In this document: one piece after another, positions 1 through 5,811 of the stretch | Position numbering within the stretch: position 1 is the stretch's first letter | Layout of the letters: every line of letters starts with the position of its first letter | Assembly: GCA_003818595.1 (NCBI GenBank) | Contig: RPQV01000179.1 | Location: 1-7,024, forward strand | Length of the DNA stretch: 7,024 nt | From: Calditrichota bacterium | Lineage (GTDB): Bacteria; Zhuqueibacterota; Zhuqueibacteria; Residuimicrobiales; Krinioviventaceae | Direction: 5' to 3' | Made by a program: the position numbers and the translations under genes | The notes under the pieces: model-generated | The model's database searches: none | What the model was told of the DNA's origin: nothing | What the model saw: only the letters and a program-made list of their open reading frames with translations

Positions 1-1832
1 AAAAAATAGAGCCAATCATAACCTGATTTTTGATAGTTGCGTAGAATTTTCACCAGACTGGACGGAACAGACTGCGGTGCGACGCCTTCGAAGGAGGACA
101 ATTGTTTCAACCTTGAATAATATTGAGCGTCCGCCTTGAACGTCTGTGCGTCCTCGAACAAAGTGTCGATGAGCGTTACATGGAGCGGCGATGCCTTGAT
201 TTGATCGTCCTGACCGATGGTCACATTCAACAAGTAGCGAAATTTCTGCAGCCATTCTTCCGGCAATTGGGCAATGCTTTGATCGGCCAATTTGACGTAG
301 CGAATATTCTGTCGGACGGCGCGACGCAGTTCTTTCAACGCGAGAGCAATACCCTCGATGTCGATTTCGATGTTCAAATCAAACCAATCAATGTTCGAAG
401 AGACCGCGACGCGCACGTTGGGCGTGCCGGTTCGAATGTGATAGCGCTGCAAATTTTCGCGACCGTAAAAAACATACCCTTCGTTCACCAATTCGGGAAG
501 ATAGCTGAACAGCCACTGCAGGGCGCGCGTGTCGATAATGCTCAATCCGCCTTTTGTTTCTTCCTTGAGTCCGGTCTGCAACAACCGTTGTCGCGCCTGA
601 TTTTCCGCGTCCCGGTCCCGCACAATCTCCACAACCTGATCACCATCCTGGCGAAGAATGGAACCATTGGGATCGGTCAAATCGACCTCGAAATTCCGAT
701 AAGCAAATCTGAGAAATGCGTCCAGATGACGTTCTGATTCTTCGAGGTAGATTCTTTTTTCGCTGATGCTGTCGATGCGCTCGATCTGCAACGAGTCCGG
801 TAGAGGGAGAGAGATAATTCCCCGCAATCGCGTATAAAAAGATTCCAAAAATGCCGGGAAATCGGTTTCCGGTATTTCCAAGGTGATATTACTCTTGGTG
901 AATGGTATGAGCAGCGCGGCGTTTTGCAGATTTTCCACTTGGTAAAGAACCTGATCTTTGAGCAGCCAAATCGGTTGTTCAGTGAGGATTTTGTAGGAAG
1001 CGTTCAAATCTTCTTCATGATCATCCAGCTGAACGCGCGGCAGCAAATGAAAGCTGCCGTTGACTTTATGCAGCCTCATATGAATCACTGCCGGAATGGG
1101 AGAAAAACGAATCGGCGAAAGTTGGTCTTCATAGGGACCCGAATAGATTTGACTCGCTTTCAGCAGATCGAACAGCGGCCCCAGGCGGCTTCCGTATTTA
1201 TAGTGAAAAATCTGCGTGTCTTTATACTGCGAATTCCCGAAGAAACGGTTGTTGTAAAAGGAGTAATTTTGATTTTCCCGCTTTTGAATAAAGGAAACAA
1301 TGATGGGATCATTGGGCGAAAAAATTAACTCTCGACTGTTGAGATCGACCCGGCCGAGATTGACAAAACGACCGAGGAATTGATTTTTTTTAACATAGGC
1401 CTTTTTCGGGGTGATGGACCATGATTCGCCGTTGAGGTCGAGGAAATAAACGACGCGCCATTGTTGTGCCGGATGATGAGCGCCGGCGTCAGGATCGAGA
1501 TCGGCAATTTTATCGAGAAACTTTTTCCAGGAGGGATGGCTGCGGGTGAGCTGCATCTCACCGCCGTTTTCGTCATACCATTCTTTGGCTTCCAGAAGTG
1601 CGGCAACCACATGTTTGCAGGTGGTCCAATAAGGACAGGAGCAGCGGGAATACAAATTTTCGCCGATCTCCTGGACGGTTACCGTATAGGTGTGGGCGGC
1701 TTCAATTTCCGCCTCAAATTTTTCGATATCTATATGGTAAAGTTTGACTTTATTATCGCGAAACAGTCGTTCACCGCGTTCGAAAATTTCGCCGGTGACT
1801 TGATTTCTTATGCGTTCAAGGGAGAGTTTCAT
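1..1832 (-). CDS. SWIM zinc-finger SNF2-family helicase, N-terminal 610 residues (cut by left edge)
   Basis: The minus-strand frame is open from ATG at 1832-1830 to the left edge with no stop, giving 610 residues. Residues 64-74 read CSCPYWTTCKH, a SWIM zinc finger (CxCx5CxH; ligands C64, C66, C72, H74). A long region of about residues 190-590 has no sharp motif; its place between SWIM and helicase matches the bacterial SNF2-associated domain. The last visible residues, LRNYQKSGYDWLYF (597-610), are the characteristic entry of the SNF2 ATPase domain. Walker A, DExx and the C-terminal helicase motifs must lie to the left, and family members are usually about 1000-1100 residues long. By family it is an ATP-dependent DNA translocase; SWIM probably contributes nucleic-acid or protein binding. 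The biological role is unknown. The start is chosen because MKLSLERIRNQV leads straight into the family N-terminus, although no strong Shine-Dalgarno precedes it. It is transcribed divergently from the DksA-like gene. Confidence 0.88.
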   Translation of the reverse strand, partial: MKLSLERIRNQVTGEIFERGERLFRDNKVKLYHIDIEKFEAEIEAAHTYTVTVQEIGENLYSRCSCPYWTTCKHVVAALLEAKEWYDENGGEMQLTRSHPSWKKFLDKIADLDPDAGAHHPAQQWRVVYFLDLNGESWSITPKKAYVKKNQFLGRFVNLGRVDLNSRELIFSPNDPIIVSFIQKRENQNYSFYNNRFFGNSQYKDTQIFHYKYGSRLGPLFDLLKASQIYSGPYEDQLSPIRFSPIPAVIHMRLHKVNGSFHLLPRVQLDDHEEDLNASYKILTEQPIWLLKDQVLYQVENLQNAALLIPFTKSNITLEIPETDFPAFLESFYTRLRGIISLPLPDSLQIERIDSISEKRIYLEESERHLDAFLRFAYRNFEVDLTDPNGSILRQDGDQVVEIVRDRDAENQARQRLLQTGLKEETKGGLSIIDTRALQWLFSYLPELVNEGYVFYGRENLQRYHIRTGTPNVRVAVSSNIDWFDLNIEIDIEGIALALKELRRAVRQNIRYVKLADQSIAQLPEEWLQKFRYLLNVTIGQDDQIKASPLHVTLIDTLFEDAQTFKADAQYYSRLKQLSSFEGVAPQSVPSSLVKILRNYQKSGYDWLYF

Positions 1833-1905
1833 ATGTGTAAAACAACCTGTAATAAAGAACAAGACATAGTTTAGCTTTCAATGCCTTAAAATGCAAGATA
1901 TTTTT

Positions 1906-1933
1906 TTGAAAATGCTGAACGTTAGAAGATAAT
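1906..1933 (+). promoter_or_regulatory. Candidate promoter for the dksA-like/MFS/selA operon
   Basis: TTGAAA at 1906-1911 and GATAAT at 1928-1933 are separated by 16 bases, five of six matches to each sigma-70-type consensus box. Transcription would start near 1940 and leave a leader of about 85 bases before the ATG at 2026. This is consensus matching only. If the host is a Bacteroidetes-like organism with a different sigma factor consensus, the assignment would fail. Confidence 0.35.
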
Positions 1934-2012
1934 TTTAATACTTGTGATATTGGATTAAAGTCGGTAAATTAGATTCTCTCGATTCACGATGAGACGATCG
2001 TTCCATTATTAT

Positions 2013-2020
2013 GAGGGTGA
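2013..2020 (+). promoter_or_regulatory. Ribosome binding site deciding the dksA-like start
   Basis: GAGGGTGA lies 5 bases before the ATG at 2026. The in-frame ATG at 2011 has no purine-rich site in front of it and overlaps this element. The shorter product beginning MAQERITPYS is therefore preferred; the longer form would add five residues. Confidence 0.6.
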
Positions 2021-2025
2021 CGGGA

Positions 2026-2427
2026 ATGGCTCAAGAACGAATAACGCCATACAGTGATGAAGATCTCGAGTATTTCAGAACGCTGGTACTACGCAAAAAA
2101 GAAGAAGCGCAGAAAGAGATCGATACGCTCAAAGCACAACTGGTTAAAGATAATCGCGATGAATTGGATAATGATTCCGGTTATTCTTTTCATATTGCAG
2201 ATTCGGCTTCTGTGGCAACGGATCGAGAGCATCTTTATATCATGATCGATCGACAGCAAAAGTTGATCGGTTATCTGAATCGTGCATTGCTGCGCATTGA
2301 CAACAAAACATACGGGATTTGCCGGATCACACACAAACCGATTCCCAGAGAACGTCTGGAGGCAATTCCGCACACAGAATTGTCGATCGAAGGCAAAATG
2401 AAAGAACAACACGATCCTCGGAGCTGA
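2026..2427 (+). CDS. DksA/TraR-family regulator with degenerate zinc finger
   Basis: This 133-residue protein begins with a helical, charged stretch (about residues 10-95) consistent with the DksA coiled-coil hairpin. The family signature follows: YGIC (96-99), IPRERLEAIP (106-115) and the usual C-terminal helix. The four zinc-ligand positions align as C99, T102, S120 and G123 with exact x2-x17-x2 spacing, so only one cysteine survives. HIADSA (56-61) aligns with the coiled-coil tip of Escherichia coli DksA (DPVDRA); the second key aspartate is kept as D59, the first is replaced by H56. DksA proteins enter the RNA polymerase secondary channel and tune initiation, often with ppGpp. Zinc-independent paralogues such as Pseudomonas aeruginosa DksA2 are known. 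It is the first gene of a tight plus-strand cluster, 3 bases before the next start. Fold assignment is firm; activity on polymerase is inferred. Confidence 0.87.
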   Translation: MAQERITPYSDEDLEYFRTLVLRKKEEAQKEIDTLKAQLVKDNRDELDNDSGYSFHIADSASVATDREHLYIMIDRQQKLIGYLNRALLRIDNKTYGICRITHKPIPRERLEAIPHTELSIEGKMKEQHDPRS

Positions 2428-2430
2428 AGG

Positions 2431-2925
2431 ATGTCTGTCGTGAGTAATCGACGTTTGGGTATTTACCTCGGTATTTTGTTTATTTTCATCGGCGGCATGG
2501 CGCTGTTGGGCAATCTGCACATTTTTCATAAAGAACTTCCAGGCGCCCTATTCTTCTTTGTCTTATTCGTTGCGTTTGCACAATCATATGCACAAAAAAA
2601 CAGTCGCTGGTGGGCTGTGGTACCGGCGGGCTGCTGTTTCACTTTGGGGACAATTCTCATTTTAAAGAGCTACAGTCTGGTTGACAGCCGATATTTTGGT
2701 TTCGTTTTCTTGTTGGGATTGGGACTGACATTTTTCTACCTGTGGACTCTGCGCGGAATTCCACCGCTCAAGTGGGCTATTTGGCCGGCAGCAGGATTTT
2801 TAATGCTGGCACTTTATGCCTGGCTGGAACAGATCAATATCCTGGATGAAAAATTCCTCTTTGCTCTTTTACTGCTCTTGCTCGGTGGTTTCCTGATTGC
2901 CCGCGGTATGCCTGGAAAACGCTGA
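2431..2925 (+). CDS. Hypothetical integral membrane protein, about six spans
   Basis: This 164-residue product is not recognised as a named family. Hydrophobic segments at about residues 10-31, 37-54, 60-79, 88-107, 113-131 and 141-157 suggest six transmembrane helices with very short loops. Positive charges at the N-terminus (NRR) and C-terminus (PGKR) suggest that both ends are cytoplasmic. The opening segment, GILFIFIGGMALLGN, resembles the short membrane repeats of DUF5668/LiaF-type proteins, but this is a weak compositional likeness. GGAG at 2420-2423, inside the end of the dksA-like gene, sits 7 bases before the ATG and supports this start. The 3-base gap upstream and 5-base gap downstream place it inside the operon. 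No catalytic or transport motif is visible. Confidence 0.72.
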   Translation: MSVVSNRRLGIYLGILFIFIGGMALLGNLHIFHKELPGALFFFVLFVAFAQSYAQKNSRWWAVVPAGCCFTLGTILILKSYSLVDSRYFGFVFLLGLGLTFFYLWTLRGIPPLKWAIWPAAGFLMLALYAWLEQINILDEKFLFALLLLLLGGFLIARGMPGKR

Positions 2926-2930
2926 ATCCT

Positions 2931-4121
2931 ATGGCAGACCTTTCCAGACGTCACCACCCATTCCCTGAAAAACATGAACGGCTGCAACCACTGCGCCTGA
3001 CAGCGCTGTCCTTGGGGCATTTCACCAATGATATGTACGTCGGATTTCTTGCCCCGCTTTTACCGCTCATCATGGATAAGCTGGGAATTCGGCTCACCGC
3101 CGCCGCGGCGCTGACATCGGTGTTGGCGGTATTCACCTCGCTGGCACAACCGGCGTTCGGACATCTCGCCGATCGATTAAAGTTCTCCTATCTCGCGATA
3201 TTCGGCCCCCTGATTACCGCAATTTTTTTCAGCTGCATCGGTTTGGTTGATAGTTATGCGATGCTGATCGTGATGATCGTCTTGGCCGGTTTTGGAACCG
3301 CCGCTTTCCACCCCCAGGCTGCCTCATTGGCCGGAAAAAGCAGCGGCAGACAAAATGGATTCGGTATGTCGCTGTTCGTCACCGGAGGGAATGCCGGTTA
3401 TTATCTCGGTCCGATCGTCATCATGGCGATCGTTACTCAATGGGGTCTGCAATACAGCTTTATCGCCATTCTTCCCGGGTTGCTGATTTCCGCATTTTTA
3501 TTCTGGGCGATCCCCCATCTTCCTCAGAGCATCGTCCAGCAGGCAAAACAGGTGGAAACGAACAAAATACCTCATGCGCTGCCGGCATTTATCATTTTAT
3601 TCTGCATTTCCATGCTGCGTTCCTTTGTGGTGAGCGGCTTTAACACATTCATCCCCCTTTTCCTTCATGAGCGGCAATTCACGCCCATGATGTATGCCGC
3701 AGGATTGAGCGCTTTTGGTTTGCCCGGGGCGGTCGGATCGCTCCTCGCCGGAAGCATCTCTGATCGTTGGGGACGGAAAAGATACATGCTTTTTTCCCTT
3801 GCCGCGGCACTGCCCTTTTTGGGATTGTTTCTGCATTTGCCCGGTGTCTATGCGATGATTTGTCTCTCTCTTGGAGGCTTTTTTATCCTGTCGTCAATTC
3901 CGGTGGTGATTATCACCGCCCAGGAACTTTTCCCGCATAGAGTCAACACCGCGTCATCCCTGGTGATGGGACTTTCATGGGGCATTGGCGGTATCATGGT
4001 GACTCCTCTCGCCGCATTTTCGGAACGATACTCGCTTTCCCATGGATTGCACCTCCTGCTGGTGGTCAATCTCCTCGCCTGTTTGCTTGTACTGTTTTTA
4101 CCGGAAACGAAACGGGTTTGA
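2931..4121 (+). CDS. MFS transporter, fosmidomycin-resistance (Fsr) type
   Basis: This 396-residue protein of about twelve membrane spans has an MFS loop motif in each half: GHLADRLK (77-84) and GSISDRWGRKR (274-284). Several blocks align with E. coli Fsr: HFTNDMY (30-36), GTAAFHPQAASLAG (122-135, Fsr GTGSSVFHP-type), GGNAGYYLGP (152-161) and AQELFPHR (330-337, Fsr AQELLPGR). Members are proton-driven exporters in the inner membrane; the true substrate cannot be read from sequence. The start at 2931 has only a weak Shine-Dalgarno, but the next in-frame methionine (residue 35) lies inside the first span, so this start is needed for an intact protein. The hydrophilic N-terminus is rich in His and Arg. 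It ends TGA at 4119-4121, one base before the selA ATG, which suggests translational coupling. Confidence 0.9.
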   Translation: MADLSRRHHPFPEKHERLQPLRLTALSLGHFTNDMYVGFLAPLLPLIMDKLGIRLTAAAALTSVLAVFTSLAQPAFGHLADRLKFSYLAIFGPLITAIFFSCIGLVDSYAMLIVMIVLAGFGTAAFHPQAASLAGKSSGRQNGFGMSLFVTGGNAGYYLGPIVIMAIVTQWGLQYSFIAILPGLLISAFLFWAIPHLPQSIVQQAKQVETNKIPHALPAFIILFCISMLRSFVVSGFNTFIPLFLHERQFTPMMYAAGLSAFGLPGAVGSLLAGSISDRWGRKRYMLFSLAAALPFLGLFLHLPGVYAMICLSLGGFFILSSIPVVIITAQELFPHRVNTASSLVMGLSWGIGGIMVTPLAAFSERYSLSHGLHLLLVVNLLACLLVLFLPETKRV

Positions 4122-4122
4122 T

Positions 4123-5535
4123 ATGAATGAACTTTTACGTCGTCTTCCCTCGGTGGATGCTTTGCTGGCCGAGCGCCAGTTGTCGGATCTGCTTGCTGTT
4201 TATCAACGAGAATTTGTCCGACGCCGCTGCCGCGCAGCGATCGAGGAGGTGCGACGGTCTCTGCTCGAAGAGAGAACGCCGGCATTGACTTCCCGCGAAG
4301 AGATGGTCGCCCTTTTGGTTGACAAGGTATTAGCCATGGTGCAGACCGATACCCGCAACAGCCTACGTCCGGTCATCAATGCCGGCGGGATTGTCCTGCA
4401 TACGGGATTGGGACGGGCGCCCCTGCCGCAGTCGGTGAAGGAAAACATCAATCATGTCTTGCAGGGCTACTGCAATCTCGAATACGATTTGGAGAGCGGA
4501 AAAAGAGGAGAGCGCAATACTCATATCCGTCGGTTGTTGTGTGAAATCACCGGCGCCGAAGAGGCACTGCTGGTGAACAACAATGCGGCGGCGGTGTTTC
4601 TGGCGCTCAATACACTGGCTAGCGGCAAAGAAGCGATCATTTCGCGCGGCCAGCTCGTGGAAATCGGCGGTTCGTTCCGACTTCCGGAGGTCATGCACAA
4701 AAGCGGCGTCATCATGCGCGAGGTGGGAACGACCAACAAAACCCATCTGCGGGATTATGAAGAGGCGATCACGTCCCATACCGGCGTCATTGTCGTTGCC
4801 CACACCTCCAATTATCGCGTACTCGGTTTTACCGAGGAGGTGGAGTTGAAGGCGCTGTGCCAACTGGCGCATGCGCACAACCTGCCGCTGCTGCACGACC
4901 TCGGCGCGGGCGTGCTGGTGGATTTTCGTCAATTCGGCCTGCCGCATGAGCCGTTGGTGCAGGACAGTCTCGCCGCCGGCGCGGATGTCGTCACCTTTAG
5001 CGGCGACAAGGTGATCGGCGGACTGCAGTCAGGGCTGATTGTCGGCAAACGTGCGTTTTTGCGGGAGATTCACAAGAATCCCATCATGCGCGCTGTGCGC
5101 TGCGACAAGCTGGTCTATGCCGCGATGGAGGCGACGCTGCAGCTCTTTTTGCGCCATGATCTGCTGGAAGAGCACGCCACCCTCCGGCTGCTGACCTCAT
5201 CGGTTCAAGTCATTCGTCAACGCGCCGAGAGATTACTGCAGCAGTTGTCACCGCAGACCATTGAAGCTCTTCATATCCGAATTCAAGATTGCCAATCGCA
5301 GTTCGGCAGCGGCGCCCTGCCGCTGGAGACGCTCCCCAGCGTTGCGCTGGTTCTCAAGTCATCGTCTCTTTCAGCCGACGACCTCTCGCGCCATCTGCGT
5401 ACCGGCGAGCCCCCGATCATCGGCTATATCCAGGATGACGAGGTTTATTTGGATATGCGCACGGTGTTTGAGGAGGAGGTGGAGGGGATGGCGGGGAGGC
5501 TGGAGGGGGTGGGAGGTGAGAAGGTAATAAGGTGA
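4123..5535 (+). CDS. selA: L-seryl-tRNA(Sec) selenium transferase SelA
   Basis: SelA is the PLP enzyme that converts Ser-tRNA(Sec) to Sec-tRNA(Sec) with selenophosphate in bacterial selenocysteine synthesis; it forms a cytoplasmic decamer. The 470-residue length fits the family. Visible blocks: N-terminal tRNA-binding region (1-75), RPVINAGGIVLHTGLGRAPL (82-101), ESGKRGER (124-131), VNNNAAAV (151-158), SRGQLVEIGGSFRLPEVM (174-191), VGTTNKTH (201-208), HTSNYRVLGFT (227-237), DLGAG (259-263) and the PLP-lysine motif FSGDK with K296 (E. coli K295). ATG at 4123 is chosen because family homology begins directly after it; the frame extends 27 codons upstream only as overlap with the MFS gene. Recognisable family sequence runs to about LDMRTV (446-451). 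The last residues (GEKVIR) are encoded by an octamer repeat, and the stop lies inside that repeat. Function implies selB, selC and selD elsewhere in the genome. Confidence 0.96.
   Translation: MNELLRRLPSVDALLAERQLSDLLAVYQREFVRRRCRAAIEEVRRSLLEERTPALTSREEMVALLVDKVLAMVQTDTRNSLRPVINAGGIVLHTGLGRAPLPQSVKENINHVLQGYCNLEYDLESGKRGERNTHIRRLLCEITGAEEALLVNNNAAAVFLALNTLASGKEAIISRGQLVEIGGSFRLPEVMHKSGVIMREVGTTNKTHLRDYEEAITSHTGVIVVAHTSNYRVLGFTEEVELKALCQLAHAHNLPLLHDLGAGVLVDFRQFGLPHEPLVQDSLAAGADVVTFSGDKVIGGLQSGLIVGKRAFLREIHKNPIMRAVRCDKLVYAAMEATLQLFLRHDLLEEHATLRLLTSSVQVIRQRAERLLQQLSPQTIEALHIRIQDCQSQFGSGALPLETLPSVALVLKSSSLSADDLSRHLRTGEPPIIGYIQDDEVYLDMRTVFEEEVEGMAGRLEGVGGEKVIR
5484..5513 (+). other. G-rich tract with quadruplex-like spacing at the selA 3' end
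   Basis: Four G runs lie at 5484-5487, 5493-5496, 5505-5509 and 5511-5513, separated by 5, 8 and 1 bases. The surrounding plus strand from about 5466 to 5555 contains almost no C. One loop exceeds the usual seven-base limit, so folding is possible but not assured. The run is within codons of the SelA C-terminus (Gly/Glu/Val rich). Confidence 0.45.
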
Positions 5536-5554
5536 AGAGGTGATGGGGTGATGA
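5515..5554 (+). repeat. Five tandem octamers related to GGTGATGA
   Basis: Consecutive 8-base units read GGTGAGAA, GGTAATAA, GGTGAAGA, GGTGATGG and GGTGATGA, an uninterrupted degenerate tandem array of 40 bases. The first two and a half units encode the SelA C-terminal residues GEKVIR and the selA TGA stop (5533-5535) is in the third unit. The array follows directly on the G-rich tract and ends at the start of the non-coding spacer. It may be a slippage-expanded microsatellite or the edge of a dispersed genomic repeat. Confidence 0.7.
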
Positions 5555-5759
5555 GTTTAGGAAAGAGTTGGATAGCTTTAAGTGGGGTTAGAGTTCAGGT
5601 CAGGGAGAGCCTGCCTACACTGATCTTGGAGTAACGGGAATTCTGTTGCAGAACGCCATTGGCCACTGCCCTGTATATCTTCCATTGATATTCGCAGATC
5701 GAATATGCCGGTTTCCTACAGGGGGCAAAGGTGGGTGTGGAATTCGTTTAGGGGCCAAG
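5536..5759. other. Convergent spacer between selA and araC-type gene, no gene seen
   Basis: This 224-base non-coding stretch lies between the 3' ends of selA and the AraC-family gene. It holds the last two and a half octamer units, a small hairpin at 5641-5653 (TTCTG, loop TTG, CAGAA), a nested hairpin at 5667-5727 listed separately, and two GGAATTC copies at 5637-5643 and 5739-5745. No hairpin is followed by a clear T-run on either strand, so no intrinsic terminator can be called. Short ORFs here have no ribosome site or recognisable product. Confidence 0.5.
5667..5727. other. Nested hairpin in the selA-araC spacer
   Basis: The outer arm TGCCCTGTA (5667-5675) pairs with TACAG plus GGCA (5717-5727) with a two-base GG bulge, nine pairs in all. 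Inside it ATATTCG (5688-5694) and CGAATAT (5700-5706) form a perfect seven-pair stem with the loop CAGAT. Interior loops of 12 and 10 bases separate the stems. CCAC (5663-5666) and GTGG (5731-5734) could extend the outer stem. It could be a structured RNA, a repeat-element remnant or a terminator without a T-tract; no known RNA family was recognised. Confidence 0.45.
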
Positions 5760-5811
5760 TCAGGACGCATTATGGACATGTTTGTGATAAATCTTCCTGT
5801 ATTGACTTGGC
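5754..5811. repeat. Nine-base inverted repeat spanning the araC-type stop codon
   Basis: GCCAAGTCA at 5754-5762 and TGACTTGGC at 5803-5811 are perfect inverted copies separated by 40 bases. The left copy contains the stop of the AraC-type gene, the right copy lies about 14-17 codons inside it, after the conserved HTH. It may act in the mRNA 3' end or mark the edge of an inserted segment, or be chance. Confidence 0.4.

Larger units (their letters stand above)
1833..2025. promoter_or_regulatory. Divergent intergenic region between SNF2 helicase and dksA-like gene
   Basis: This AT-rich spacer of 193 bases separates the divergently transcribed helicase and DksA-like genes, so it must carry both promoters. 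A plausible plus-strand promoter is listed separately. For the minus strand only weak candidates are visible, for example TTGCAT at 1896-1891, a 17-base spacer, then TAAACT at 1873-1868. An 8-base palindrome ACGATCGT lies at 1994-2001, close to the dksA-like start; it could be an operator or chance. No small ORF or RNA gene was recognised. Confidence 0.5.

Noticed and set aside
1..1832. SNF2 helicase as part of a phage-defence system such as DISARM
   Set aside because: DISARM-type systems carry methylase, DUF1998 and other partners; none is near, and the SWIM domain marks a different, widespread helicase type.
123..1874. Several plus-strand open frames (123-737, 924-1328, 1461-1874)
   Set aside because: They lie opposite the continuous 610-codon SWIM-SNF2 frame, have no ribosome sites or recognisable motifs, and are antisense shadows.
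4042..4122. Longer selA start at 4042
   Set aside because: The extra 27 codons overlap the MFS gene and do not resemble SelA; homology begins right after ATG 4123.
3848..4947. Minus-strand open frames opposite the MFS and selA genes (3848-4285, 4363-4947)
   Set aside because: They overlap strongly supported plus-strand genes and show only reverse-complement composition, with no family motif.
5515..5554. Octamer array as a CRISPR
   Set aside because: Units are 8 bases, contiguous and without spacers, which is a simple tandem repeat.
5556..5640. tRNA-Sec (selC) downstream of selA
   Set aside because: A purine-rich start looked tempting, but no T-arm GTTCGANNC block, anticodon arm or CCA-paired acceptor stem could be found.
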